Source: Thioalbus denitrificans (GTDB lineage: Bacteria; Pseudomonadota; Gammaproteobacteria; DSM-26407). Taken from it: a DNA stretch of 64,000 nucleotides. Both the position numbers and the translations under genes were made by a program. Of the stretch, positions 48,385 through 56,859 are shown in pieces; the stretch's first letter is position 1; each line of letters opens with the position of its first letter. The notes below the pieces were generated by a model. It worked only from the letters and a program-made list of their open reading frames with translations. It was not told the origin of the DNA and did not search any database. The stretch covers positions 1 to 64,000 of the forward strand of contig NZ_QPJY01000008.1 of the NCBI RefSeq assembly GCF_003337735.1, written 5' to 3'.

Positions 48385-50714
48385 CGCCCCTGGCCTGCAT
48401 CCGTGGCGGCATGCCCGCGGGACCGTCGTGCGCCGGTGCGTGTCTCCCCGGAACCAAGCAGCAGCCTCACCTTGCCCTCTTCAATGCGGGCGTCGGCCTC
48501 GAACACCTTCCCCGCCCGGGACTTCAGCCCCTGCAGCCGCACCACCTGGCCGGCGAGAAGCGCCAGTGCCTGCCTCTGGGTGAGCCGCTTGCCGGCCGTC
48601 TCCCGCCACACCGTCGCCCCGCAGGCCTGACAGCTCCAGGCCCTGGGCGTCTCCTTCACGGCGCCGCCGCACCGGCACTGGCCCACCGGCTCCTTCGACA
48701 GCGGCCGACCGGGCTTGCCACCCTTGTCCGGCAGGGTGGTCCCGCACTCCGGGTACCCGCTGCAGCCCCAGAAATGCCGCGTGCTGCCGTTACGCCGCAG
48801 GCGCCGCAGGGGACGGCCACAGTCGGGACAGGCGGGCCGCTCGCTCGCCACGCCTACCGCGCCGCTGCCGGTGCGGGCCCGCTCCACCAGCTGGCGCACC
48901 CACTCGGTCTGCCGCGCCAGGAAGGCCTCGAGGTTGCCGGCCCCCTGGGCGATCTCCTCCAGCGCCTCCTCCCACAGGGCCGTGGTCCCCGGGTCCTTCA
49001 CCGGTCCCGGCAGGGCATCGATCAGCGCCCGGCCGGTTTCGGTCGAGACCAGGTGCTGCTTGTGCTTCTCCACGTAGCGCCGATCCAGCAGCGTCCGGAT
49101 GATGCCCGCCCGCGTCGCCTCGGTGCCGAGGCCCGCGGTCTCCTTCAGCATGCGTTTGAGCCGCGCATCCTCCACCAGGCGCGCGGCGTTCTTCATCGCC
49201 GCGATGAGCGTCCCCTCGGTGTAGCGGGCCGGGGGCCTGGTCTGGCGTGACGCCACCTCCGCCTCCAGCACCCGGCAGCCATCGCCCTGTCGGAGCTCCG
49301 GCAGCTCCTGGGCCTCATCCTCACCCTCCTCCGTCCGCTCCCGGCCGAACAGCGCCCGCCAGCCGGCCACCACCACCCGCCGTCCAGTGGCGCGGAAATC
49401 GTCCCCGCCTACCGCCAGGGTCACCGTGGTGGCGTCATACTCGTGCCGGGGATAGAACTGGGCCAAGTAGCGCCGCCGCACCAGGTCGTAGACCCGCCGT
49501 TCCGCCTCGCCCATGGCGGCCACGCCGCAGGGCGCGGCCGTGGGGATGATGGCGTGGTGGGCGGTGATCTTGCCGTCGTTCCAGGCCCGTGACCGGAGGG
49601 ACTGGTCAGCCCGCTCCACCAGCATCCCGATACGGCCGTCGGACTGCCGCAGGGCCTCCAGCACCCGGGGCGCCTCGGCCAGCATGGACTCTGGCAGGTA
49701 GGGACAGTCGGTCCGCGGGTAGGTGGTGGCCTTGTGCTTCTCGTAGAGGGACTGGGCCGCGTCCAGCACCTCCTGGGCTCCCATGCCGTAGCGGCGGGAG
49801 GACTCCTGCTGCAGGGTTCCCAGGTCGAAAGGCAGCGGCGGCGCCTCCCGCACACGTCGCGTCTGCGCGTCCGCCACCCGGCCCGTTCCGCCCGCCACCC
49901 GCTGCGCCAGGGTGCGGGCCGCCGGTTCGCTGATGCAGCGGCCCTCCGAATCGGCCATCTCCTCGGGCGGCAGCCACTTCGCGCGGAAGGACGAGCCGCC
50001 CTCCCCCGGCGCCCCGAAGCTGACTACCACCTCCCAGTAGGGCCGGGGCGTGAAGGCCTCGATCTCCCGGTCACGGTCCACCACCAGGCGCAGCGTCGGC
50101 GTCTGGACCCGCCCCACGGAGAGCACCCCGTCGAACCCCTGGCCCCGCGCCAGCACCGTGTAGGCCCGGGTAAGGTTCATGCCCACCAGCCAGTCGGCCC
50201 GTGCCCGGCCGATGCCGGCCCGGTAGAGGGGCTCGGTCCGCTCGCCGGGCCACATCGAAGCCAGTGCCTTGCGGATGCTGGCATCGTCCAGGGCCGAGAG
50301 CCACAACCTCTGCACCGGCCCCCGCCACCGGAACCGCTCCAGGACCTCCCGGGCGATGGTCTCGCCCTCCCGGTCCGCGTCGGTGGCGATCACCACCTCG
50401 CCCGCTTCGGCCAGCAGCCCCCGGATGACCTTGAGCTGCCTCCCGGCCTCCCTGCGGGGCTCGTAGCGCCAGGCGTCGGGGATGATGGGCAGCGCCTCGA
50501 GGCTCCAGCGCCTGAACACCTCGCCGTAGCTGTCGGGCGGGGCCATCTCGAGCAGGTGGCCGAAACACCAGGTCACCACCACCCCATTACCCCGGAGACA
50601 CCCCTCGCCCCTCGCGCCACAACCCAGCACCCGGGCGATGTCGCGGGCCTGGGAGGGCTTCTCGCAGAGGAACACGCGCGCCTTCCGCCCCGTCCGCCCG
50701 GGCGCGGTCGTCAC
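48381..50714 (-). CDS. topB: DNA topoisomerase III of the ICE
   Basis: The 777-residue protein has a Toprim domain at the N-terminus (VFLCEKPSQARDIARVLG...ATDADREGE), a VGRVQTPTL segment and the catalytic tyrosine region TTYPRTDCPYLPES (about residue 325). C-terminal zinc ribbons (CPDCGRPL..., CRCGGA..., CQACGAT) end it. ICE-type topoisomerase III resolves replication or transfer intermediates. Confidence 0.95.
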   Translation of the reverse strand: MTTAPGRTGRKARVFLCEKPSQARDIARVLGCGARGEGCLRGNGVVVTWCFGHLLEMAPPDSYGEVFRRWSLEALPIIPDAWRYEPRREAGRQLKVIRGLLAEAGEVVIATDADREGETIAREVLERFRWRGPVQRLWLSALDDASIRKALASMWPGERTEPLYRAGIGRARADWLVGMNLTRAYTVLARGQGFDGVLSVGRVQTPTLRLVVDRDREIEAFTPRPYWEVVVSFGAPGEGGSSFRAKWLPPEEMADSEGRCISEPAARTLAQRVAGGTGRVADAQTRRVREAPPLPFDLGTLQQESSRRYGMGAQEVLDAAQSLYEKHKATTYPRTDCPYLPESMLAEAPRVLEALRQSDGRIGMLVERADQSLRSRAWNDGKITAHHAIIPTAAPCGVAAMGEAERRVYDLVRRRYLAQFYPRHEYDATTVTLAVGGDDFRATGRRVVVAGWRALFGRERTEEGEDEAQELPELRQGDGCRVLEAEVASRQTRPPARYTEGTLIAAMKNAARLVEDARLKRMLKETAGLGTEATRAGIIRTLLDRRYVEKHKQHLVSTETGRALIDALPGPVKDPGTTALWEEALEEIAQGAGNLEAFLARQTEWVRQLVERARTGSGAVGVASERPACPDCGRPLRRLRRNGSTRHFWGCSGYPECGTTLPDKGGKPGRPLSKEPVGQCRCGGAVKETPRAWSCQACGATVWRETAGKRLTQRQALALLAGQVVRLQGLKSRAGKVFEADARIEEGKVRLLLGSGETRTGARRSRGHAATDAGQGR

Positions 50715-50989
50715 CGCACCGCCTCCTTCAGGGAGGAACCCGGGATGAACGCAACGACCCGCCGCGTGGGTATCTCCATCGCCTGGCCGGTCCTGGGGTT
50801 CCGCGCCACCCGCGCCTCCCGCTCCCGCACGTCGAACTTGCCGAACCGGTTGATGGCGACCGTGTCGCCCCGGGTCAGTGACTGGGTGATGGTCTCCAGT
50901 ACGGCGTCCACCACGTCCCTGGCCAGCACCTGGTCGATGGAGGCCTTGAGGGAGACCGCATACACCAGGTCGGATTTCTTAACCGTCAT
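50711..50989 (-). CDS. HU/IHF-family DNA-binding protein
   Basis: The 92-residue protein starts MTVKKSDLVYAVSLKASIDQVLARDVVDAVLETIT and has FGKFDVREREARVARNPRTGQAMEIPTRRVVAF, the IHF/HU signature with the proline-containing arm. It bends DNA, useful for replication or transfer complexes. Its start overlaps the ssb 3' end. Confidence 0.92.
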   Translation of the reverse strand: MTVKKSDLVYAVSLKASIDQVLARDVVDAVLETITQSLTRGDTVAINRFGKFDVREREARVARNPRTGQAMEIPTRRVVAFIPGSSLKEAVR

Positions 50990-51377
50990 CGCGCTCGCCC
51001 TCCCTGGTCTCCTTGCGCCGCAGCTCGATGGACTCCAGCCGGCCCAGGTCGAGATCCACCGAATCCGCCTGCAGCTCCAGCCGGCCACGCTCTTCGCCGC
51101 TCTCCTTGTCGGTCCACGTGTGATGCACGAGCGTCCCGGCCGCCGCCACCCGCGCCCCCTTCGGCAGGATCTTCGCGGCGGCGACCGCCTTGGGACCCCA
51201 CAGGTTCACGTCGAGCCAGAAGCCGCCACGATCCTCGAAGCCACCGTCGCCGTCCGGCACCTGGCGGTCGAAGTAGATGCGCAGGGAGGCCACCGACCGG
51301 CTCTCGCCACCCACCTCCACCTGCCGGAGCGCGGGCGCCGCGCCCAGGTTGCCCCGTCCCCTGAATTCATTCGCCAT
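50979..51377 (-). CDS. ssb: Single-stranded DNA-binding protein
   Basis: The 132-residue protein reads MANEFRGRGNLGAAPALRQVEVGGESRSVASLRIYFDRQ... WLDVNLWGPKAVAAAKILPKGARVAAAGTL, an OB-fold SSB of the ICE type. The tail is acidic (KETREGERDDG) but lacks the usual DDDIPF, so it may not recruit host partners in the normal way. Confidence 0.88.
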   Translation of the reverse strand: MANEFRGRGNLGAAPALRQVEVGGESRSVASLRIYFDRQVPDGDGGFEDRGGFWLDVNLWGPKAVAAAKILPKGARVAAAGTLVHHTWTDKESGEERGRLELQADSVDLDLGRLESIELRRKETREGERDDG

Positions 51378-51463
51378 CCCTATGCCTCCTTGTCCTTCGG
51401 TGCTGTTGACGAGCCGTTCATACCAACGGGCGGACGGCTTGCTCCAGAAACAATCAGCCCGGG

Positions 51464-51919
51464 TCATCCCGCGCTTTCCCGCCCGAGGCGCCGCAGCACC
51501 GCCACGCGGTCGAGGTAGTCGCGCAGCCGCATCCGCTCGTAGTTGGTCAGCGCCAGCGCCAGGTTGAGCTCGATGCGGCGCCGCTCGTAGTCGATCCATA
51601 CCCGCCGCGTCTCCTCGGGCAGCCACTGCAGCAGGAGCATCCCGTCCTCGCCGGTGAGCTCGATGCTGGTGTTCCGCCTCCTTACCCCCTCGCCCCGCCA
51701 GCGCCTGGCCGCCGAGCGCCGCCAGCGGAAGTCGTTGTTGGTCCGGTCGGCGTAACGGGTCAGGTAGGCCGGGGCGTCCGGGAACCGCTCCCGGAACTCC
51801 GCCACCATCCGGTCGCCGTAGGCCCGCAACCGGTTCCTGCGCTCCTCCAGCGCGGCGAGCCGTCCCCGGACCTCCTGCTGCGAGCGCGGAATGAGATCCC
51901 GCGGGCTAAGGCTCACCAT
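51464..51919 (-). CDS. DUF3158 protein
   Basis: The 151-residue, arginine-rich product contains NNDFRWRRSAARRWRGEGVR and ERRRIELNLALALTNYERMRLRDYL, the DUF3158 pattern of ICE proteins located beside PFL_4669. The role is unknown. ATG 51919 has a GGAGGTG site and heads the operon DUF3158-ssb-HU-topB-parB. Confidence 0.75.
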   Translation of the reverse strand: MVSLSPRDLIPRSQQEVRGRLAALEERRNRLRAYGDRMVAEFRERFPDAPAYLTRYADRTNNDFRWRRSAARRWRGEGVRRRNTSIELTGEDGMLLLQWLPEETRRVWIDYERRRIELNLALALTNYERMRLRDYLDRVAVLRRLGRESAG

Positions 51920-51961
51920 TCACCTCCCGTTCGCTTGTGCTCACCGTTCCCCCCTTACCCT

Positions 51962-51982
51962 TAAAGGGTTTTAAACCCTTTA
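51962..51982. promoter_or_regulatory. 21-bp AT-rich palindrome upstream of the ssb-topB operon
   Basis: TAAAGGGTTT-T-AAACCCTTTA is a perfect palindrome around one base. It is AT-rich in GC-rich surroundings, 43 bases upstream of the DUF3158 start. It may be an operator or promoter element. Confidence 0.6.
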
Positions 51983-52004
51983 GGCCACACCCGGCGCCGG
52001 CACG

Positions 52005-52068
52005 ATCCGCGTACGTCACCACCCGGGCCGAAGGTGGCCACACTGTGGCCACATCCGCGTACGTCACC
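52005..52068. promoter_or_regulatory. Palindrome GTGGCCACA-C-TGTGGCCAC flanked by 16-base direct repeats
   Basis: The palindrome is at 52034-52052. ATCCGCGTACGTCACC occurs at 52005-52020 and again at 52053-52068, just either side of it. The arrangement suggests a protein-binding control region for the adjacent operons. Confidence 0.65.
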
Positions 52069-52072
52069 GGAT

Positions 52073-52879
52073 TCACGCTCCCTGGGCCGTTAGTTGCCGC
52101 AAGCCAGCGGTGGAATCCTCCTCCTCACCGCCTTCCTCCCCCGGCTCCTCCCCGCCCGCCGGGTTCGCCGCTCCGTCAACTGGCTCAGCGTCCCGCTTCT
52201 CCTCCCGGTGCCGGATGTCGGGCGCATGGGCAGCGCGGAGCCCACCCTCCAGCACCTCCTGGGGCAGATCACCCAGCATCTCCTTCGCCCGCCGCCCCTT
52301 GGCCGTCCCCTGGCGCACATCCTCCCGGGTCACCGCCAGGTACCGGTAGCCCTGCGCCACACTGTAGGCCCGCCGAACCGCACGGCCGCCCTCGTGCAGC
52401 AGCTTCTCCGCCGTGCTCCGGTCGAGCAGGCCCACGTGCCGCCCTGTCAGAATCGCCCGCACCAGGGCATCGTAGTCCGCCAGCAGGTATGCGCCCATGA
52501 AGGCGTAGGGACTGCTGAAGTTGAGATCCACCCGCACCGGCTCCAGGGACTGCGCCAGCTTCACATCCACCGCCGGCGCGCTCTTCAGCAGCCGGTCCAC
52601 GTGCTCCCGCAGCGCCTCCAGGTGCTCGCGCCCCTGCAGCAGCTCCCGCTCCACCTGCACCAGCCACCAGTCCGCATAGGGGTCGTCTGCCGCCGCGCCC
52701 GTCCAGATGGGCCGCAGCATGGTGGCGAAGCGCAACAGGCCCACGATGGTCGGTTTGTCCCCTTCCGGACGGCGCCCGTAGACCAGCCGCTGCGCCTGCC
52801 GGGTCTGGATCTCCATGATCGCCTGGCTGCGCAGCGCGCCCGGACGGTCACCGTGTGCGTTCTCCCTTGTGGTCGTCAT
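52073..52879 (-). CDS. PFL_4669-family ICE protein
   Basis: The 268-residue protein contains LQGREHLEALREHVDRLLKSAPAVDVKLAQSLEPVRVDLNFSSPYAFMGAYLLADYDALVRAIL, the core of the TIGR03761 (PFL_4669) family. It is a hallmark of PFGI-1/SPI-7-like ICEs. The role is unknown; location suggests replication. The start MTTTREN has an AAGGAGG site. Confidence 0.9.
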   Translation of the reverse strand: MTTTRENAHGDRPGALRSQAIMEIQTRQAQRLVYGRRPEGDKPTIVGLLRFATMLRPIWTGAAADDPYADWWLVQVERELLQGREHLEALREHVDRLLKSAPAVDVKLAQSLEPVRVDLNFSSPYAFMGAYLLADYDALVRAILTGRHVGLLDRSTAEKLLHEGGRAVRRAYSVAQGYRYLAVTREDVRQGTAKGRRAKEMLGDLPQEVLEGGLRAAHAPDIRHREEKRDAEPVDGAANPAGGEEPGEEGGEEEDSTAGLRQLTAQGA

Positions 52880-52938
52880 GTACACCTCCTTCGCTTGATA
52901 TGTTTTCTGCAGTCAGGGCCGCAGGGGTGCCAGATCCG

Positions 52939-52957
52939 GTGGCCACACTGTGGCCAC
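52939..52957. promoter_or_regulatory. Palindrome GTGGCCACA-C-TGTGGCCAC
   Basis: Identical to the 19 bases at 52034-52052. It lies between PFL_4669 and the BRO gene, 60 bases upstream of the PFL_4669 start. Confidence 0.65.
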
Positions 52958-53001
52958 ACCTCTTCGCCCACCCTGGCAGTCGGATCCGCCTCAAGGTCAC
53001 C

Positions 53002-53745
53002 TCAGTGGAGCAATGCCTTCGCGCGCCCCGGAAGCGGAAACTCCACCCGCTTCATCTCCCGGCGGATCCTTCCCATCAGCAACCGAATCCAGCCGCTTTC
53101 CCCTGGCCCGCCTCCACGCCGGCGCAGCAGACCCCATGCCTCCAGCCCGTCGAGCACCTTGACGAGACAGATCCGGGGGATGCCGACCTCGGCACTCAAC
53201 TGCCGCTGTGAGACCTCGTGCCAGGCGCCATCGCCGTATTGCTCGAGCAGATAGGCGAACACCTGGGCGGTATTGAGGGAGATGGCGTTGTACCCGCCGG
53301 GTCTCAGGGTGCGACCCCATCGCCCGTGAGTGAGCGCCAGCAGCGGCATGAGCCGGCACTCAGGCCCGGATCCGCGGATGTGGCGCTCCAGCACGTCCAG
53401 CACCCAGCGGCGGAAGGCCTTGGCCCGCTCGGTGCGCGAGAACATGGCGATGAGGTGGCAGCCGCGCGGCGAGAAGATGCGGACCTTCTGTCGGCCACCG
53501 GGGGTCTCCATATCCAACAGGTCCGTCATCTGGTCGGTGAACTCGTCCGCGTGGCGGTTGTAGAGACGGCGGATCTGTTTCGACGCTTCTGAATCTTCAA
53601 AGGGGGCGTCAGTTTGGGTACCCCCTTTGGCTGCATAGCCCAAGGCACGCCCCAAATCTGAAGCCGTCAGCCAAGGCTCCCCCTGGCGGTCGATAAGGGT
53701 CAGCGGCGTCTCTCCGAACGCCAGCGTTGCGGGTAACAGGCTCAT
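53002..53745 (-). CDS. BRO-N-domain DNA-binding protein, antirepressor-like
   Basis: The 247-residue protein has a BRO-N domain (LTLIDRQGEPWLTASDLGRALGY...FSPRGCHLIAMFSRTERAKAFRRWVLDVLERHI) and a C-terminal winged-helix-like region (EVSQRQLSAEVGIPRICLVKVLDGLEAWGLLRR). It may regulate the replication block. A palindrome lies upstream (53810) and another downstream (52939). Confidence 0.85.
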   Translation of the reverse strand: MSLLPATLAFGETPLTLIDRQGEPWLTASDLGRALGYAAKGGTQTDAPFEDSEASKQIRRLYNRHADEFTDQMTDLLDMETPGGRQKVRIFSPRGCHLIAMFSRTERAKAFRRWVLDVLERHIRGSGPECRLMPLLALTHGRWGRTLRPGGYNAISLNTAQVFAYLLEQYGDGAWHEVSQRQLSAEVGIPRICLVKVLDGLEAWGLLRRRGGGPGESGWIRLLMGRIRREMKRVEFPLPGRAKALLH

Positions 53746-53809
53746 GGAATGCCTCCGTTGTTCACTCCTCCGCGGGCACCGGACCGGTCACTTGGCCATC
53801 CGGCAATCC

Positions 53810-53829
53810 GTGGCCACACCTGTGGCCAC
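53810..53829. promoter_or_regulatory. Palindrome GTGGCCACA-CC-TGTGGCCAC
   Basis: Third copy, with a two-base centre, 65 bases upstream of the BRO gene start. Confidence 0.65.
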
Positions 53830-53874
53830 CTTGGTTCTCCATCCGTTCCCTCTTGTCCATCAGCATTTCCTGAA

Positions 53875-53894
53875 GTGGCCACAGCTGTGGCCAC
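53875..53894. promoter_or_regulatory. Perfect 20-bp palindrome GTGGCCACAGCTGTGGCCAC
   Basis: Fourth copy, extended by AA and TT on either side to a 24-bp perfect palindrome. It lies just after the STY4528 stop, within the BRO leader region. Confidence 0.7.
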
Positions 53895-53907
53895 TTGGCT
53901 GCTCCGC

Positions 53908-55383
53908 TCATGGGCGCGCCCCCCGCCGGGATTCCGCCTCCTGGAGCTGGGCCCGTAGCCGGCCGAGCTGGGTCTCCAGGCCCTTGCGTGCATTCGGGGT
54001 CCTTGAAGCCTCAATCAGCCGCTCCAGCGCCTGGATGTCGCCGCGCAGGTGGCTCAGCTCGAGGTCGCGTCCAGTGTTGGAAGCGCGCTCCGGGGCTCGG
54101 TTATGGGGGGGACTCCAGCTGGCGAGCGGGGGCCCGACGGGCACGAAGACGCCAGCCCTGACCCGCTCGCAGAGCTCGGCGGCGTACCGCCCGGGACTGC
54201 GGAGAGGATCGCTGGTGTCCAGCGCCTTGTGGGCGAGGGCGTCGAGGATGTCCTGGTGGTGTTCGGCGGGCAGCCTGGCCCGGAGGACGCGACCGACGAC
54301 CCGGCGGGTGTTGTCGTCGAACTGCTCGGGCCACCTGAGATCATCGGGCGTCGAGGGGGGTGCAGATTTTGAACGGCCCCCCGCTGTAGTAGTTGTAGTT
54401 TTATTACTACCACTACTACTACAGGAACCAGGTCCAAAATTTGTACTTTCTTTGTTTTCAGTGAGTTGTATGCCGGGTCTAAAATTTGTACCTGGCTGTG
54501 CCTCACCGGGTTCAAATTTTGGACCTGGTAAAATTTGCACCGCCCTGTGGCCGTTCTGCCCGTTTACGGGGGGTGCGCTGTCAAAATTTGTACCCGGTTC
54601 CGTCACCGGGTCTAGATTTTGAACACCCCCTCTGCTGGCCACACTGTGAACGGAACGCCGGGGTGCCCCGCCTTCGCCTGAGCCCCTGGTGTCATTCCGC
54701 CCCTTACGGTCGCCGCGGGCGGCCGAGCCCCCCAGCGCCAGTCCGAAAAACCCGCCCGAGCGACGCTCCACCGTGGCCGCCGCCTCCATGCGCCGGGCCA
54801 TGGCATCGGGTTGCTCGAGGGGGTCGCGCCCCTCGGCCACGTCCCGGTCGATCCCCTCCAGGGCCGACAGGGCGGCCCGCCGGACATGGGGATTCTGGTG
54901 TCCATGGGCGGACTCCTCGAGGAGCCTGATGTAGCCGTCGTCGAGGTAGGCGGCGTCGGCAAGGGGCGCCGGTTCGCTGTGGATGGCGTAGAGGTTGCCG
55001 CGGAAGCGACCGGAGGCATCACGGACCCGCTGGCACAGGCTGATCCAGCGGGTGATCCGCAGCAGCAGGAGATTGCGGATCACCGTCCCCCGGGAGTGGC
55101 CGAGCACCCGGCAGGTTTCCCGGACCGAGGGCATGGCGATGGCGCCGTTGGGTTTGCACCGCGCCTCCTGCATCAGGTAGAGGAAGTGCACCTTCGCCCC
55201 GTCGGTCAGGAAGGGGTCCCGGACCAGGATGGTGGGGTAGGCGTCATGCCAGGTGCCCAGGAAGAGCATCCCCTCCTGCTCGGCGCCGCCCGCGCTCGAT
55301 GTGGACAGGGCCTCGGCCTGGGCCCGGATCAGGGCTTCCAGCGCCCGCGTGTGGGGTGAGACGACGACAGGCTGGCCGTTCAT
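53908..55383 (-). CDS. STY4528-family ICE replication protein, with embedded repeats
   Basis: The 491-residue protein has a conserved N-terminal domain (GMLFLGTWHDAYPTILVRDPFLTDGAKVHFLYLMQEARC...MPSVRETCRVLGHSRGTVIRNLLLLRITRW), a winged-helix-like replication-initiator fold of the STY4528 family. A low-complexity middle (about residues 250-350) reads VQNLDPV, PGTNFD, VQILPGPKFEPG, PGTNFRPG, STNFGPG. A conserved C-terminal part ends with a coiled coil (LRGDIQALERLIEASRTPNARKGLETQLGRLRAQLQEAE). The middle is encoded by seven AT-rich palindromes (see next feature). Its ATG overlaps the methylase stop by four bases. Confidence 0.85.
   Translation of the reverse strand: MNGQPVVVSPHTRALEALIRAQAEALSTSSAGGAEQEGMLFLGTWHDAYPTILVRDPFLTDGAKVHFLYLMQEARCKPNGAIAMPSVRETCRVLGHSRGTVIRNLLLLRITRWISLCQRVRDASGRFRGNLYAIHSEPAPLADAAYLDDGYIRLLEESAHGHQNPHVRRAALSALEGIDRDVAEGRDPLEQPDAMARRMEAAATVERRSGGFFGLALGGSAARGDRKGRNDTRGSGEGGAPRRSVHSVASRGGVQNLDPVTEPGTNFDSAPPVNGQNGHRAVQILPGPKFEPGEAQPGTNFRPGIQLTENKESTNFGPGSCSSSGSNKTTTTTAGGRSKSAPPSTPDDLRWPEQFDDNTRRVVGRVLRARLPAEHHQDILDALAHKALDTSDPLRSPGRYAAELCERVRAGVFVPVGPPLASWSPPHNRAPERASNTGRDLELSHLRGDIQALERLIEASRTPNARKGLETQLGRLRAQLQEAESRRGARP
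54359..54624. repeat. Seven AT-rich palindromic iterons plus AT-rich tract: candidate origin of replication
   Basis: Copies of GGTNCAAAATTTGNACC (or reverse) start at about 54359, 54431, 54476, 54509, 54527, 54579 and 54609, mostly followed by a C/G-rich edge. Examples: GGTCTAAAATTTGTACC at 54476 and GGTTCAAATTTTGGACC at 54509. Between the first two copies is an AT-rich stretch (54385-54424) of TAG/CTA triplets, unlike the surrounding GC-rich DNA. All are inside the STY4528 gene. Iterons in a replication gene beside an AT-rich unwinding tract are the layout of, for example, the lambda origin. Confidence 0.65.
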
Positions 55384-56246
55384 GCGAAGAGCCTCCCCTG
55401 GTCGCCGTCCCGCGCCGCGATGCAGACCGGGTTCAGCCACAGGCACTCGGTCCGGGGAACAGTGCCGCGGCGGCCGTTTGCGTGGGCCTGGGTTTCGTGC
55501 CGCTCCCAGCCATAGGGCAGCAGCAGGTCGTCGTAGAGCTCGCTGCGGTAACCGGAAAGGACCACCGCAGACCGTGTCTTGCGCAGCCGGGCCAGCAGCG
55601 TCACGTGCTCCGGCTCGGACATCTCGTGGCGGTAGTAGGAGCCGCCGTCGATGACCCGGGTCTCGTGCAGGTAGGGGGGATCGGCGTAGATGAGCGTCCC
55701 GGGGTTGCGCTGCTCGGTAATGAGGTCGATCGCCGGGCGCCGTTCTATCAACACCCCCTGCAGGCGCTTCGCCAGCGCCTGGATGCGCCCGGGGAAGTTC
55801 GCCCAGTCGCCCGCCGTGGTCTGGGAGCGCCCCGAACCGGTGTAGGCCCGGAACCCGGTCCGGCCCTTGGTCGCGCCGGCCGAGCCATAACCCGCCTGGG
55901 CCCGGAACACGGTGCGCCGGGCCCGCTCCAGGGCATCCAGCTCCGCACCGCCCGTTTCCAGGCACACCTCGAACTCGGCCCGGGCGTAGGGAGTCAACGC
56001 GCAGAGCTCGGCCAGCCGGCTGGCCTGCTCCGGGTCGCGGAGGACCCGGAACAGGTTCACCACCTCCCCGTCGAGATCGTTGTAGATCTCCGCCCGGCTC
56101 CGCGGCTTGCGCAGCAGGACCCCGGCCGAACCCCCATAGGGCTCGAGGTAGGTGTCATGGTCCGGGAAGAAGGAGACGATCCAGGGCGCCAGGCGCCACT
56201 TGGCGCCGTGGTAGCGCATGACCGGTGCATGAACGTCCGTGTCCAT
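55380..56246 (-). CDS. D12-class DNA adenine methylase
   Basis: The 288-residue protein has the SAM motif YLEPYGGSAGVLL, the catalytic DPPY (LIYADPPYLHETR) and MRYHGAKWRLAPWI (GGK-like start). It would methylate adenine in a short site, perhaps protecting the element or timing replication. Start at 56246 lies 2 bases before the upstream stop. Confidence 0.9.
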   Translation of the reverse strand: MDTDVHAPVMRYHGAKWRLAPWIVSFFPDHDTYLEPYGGSAGVLLRKPRSRAEIYNDLDGEVVNLFRVLRDPEQASRLAELCALTPYARAEFEVCLETGGAELDALERARRTVFRAQAGYGSAGATKGRTGFRAYTGSGRSQTTAGDWANFPGRIQALAKRLQGVLIERRPAIDLITEQRNPGTLIYADPPYLHETRVIDGGSYYRHEMSEPEHVTLLARLRKTRSAVVLSGYRSELYDDLLLPYGWERHETQAHANGRRGTVPRTECLWLNPVCIAARDGDQGRLFA

Positions 56247-56248
56247 GG

Positions 56249-56854
56249 CTACGCCTCCAGCCGCGCGGGGCCGGCAGACTTCCGCCCGGTGCCGGTTGCA
56301 GCGGGAGGAAACTCCTCCAGCCAGCGCTGGGCGAGCCGCCAGATAATGCGCAGACTCGCCCCGGTCTCGTCCGCGATCTCGGTCCACTGGTCCGGCCGCG
56401 GCCACCCGGTCTCGCCGGCAACTCGCTTCCAGACCATCCAGATCCGGCTGGTCGTCTCTTCGTCCGGCTCCGGCGGGCGCCCCACGCCCCGTGGCGCCCG
56501 GATCGAGCGCCGGCAGGCCACGTACTCCTTCTGCCCCATCCCGAAGAGGGACTCCATCATCTCCGCCGGCGCGTTCCGGCGCACCAGCTCCAGCTTGGCC
56601 GCCTGGAGCTGCGACTCGCGGCGCACCTGGTCGAGCACCATCCAGAACGCCGCCCGGTCGAGCTGCACCCGCAGAATGTGCCCGTCGAGCTTGCGCTCCA
56701 GCAGCGTCAGCTCGCCGAGGGTGAGGTTGCGGAGCGCCTCCGCCTCGCGGTCGCCGATGTTCATGTCCCGCAACGCGGACCAGTCACCCTCGCGGGTGCA
56801 GGAGGTGGCGTAGCGCAGGACGGCGTTGGTCAGTTCGTATTCCTTGCGAGCCAT
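56249..56854 (-). CDS. DUF2857/STY4526-family ICE protein
   Basis: The 201-residue product MARKEYELTNAVLRYATSCTREGDWSALRDMNIGDREAEALRNLTLGELTLLERKLDGHILRV... shows the DUF2857 pattern, a helical DNA-binding-like protein found next to ICE ParB. It has a C-terminal helix-turn-helix-like region (WTEIADETGASLRIIWRLAQRWLEEF). Confidence 0.85.
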   Translation of the reverse strand: MARKEYELTNAVLRYATSCTREGDWSALRDMNIGDREAEALRNLTLGELTLLERKLDGHILRVQLDRAAFWMVLDQVRRESQLQAAKLELVRRNAPAEMMESLFGMGQKEYVACRRSIRAPRGVGRPPEPDEETTSRIWMVWKRVAGETGWPRPDQWTEIADETGASLRIIWRLAQRWLEEFPPAATGTGRKSAGPARLEA

Positions 56855-56859
56855 GGCGC

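Noticed and set aside
54359-54624. CRISPR array as explanation for the AT-rich repeats
   Set aside because: Repeats are 15-20 bp palindromes at uneven spacing inside a coding region, without unique spacers of constant length and without cas genes.
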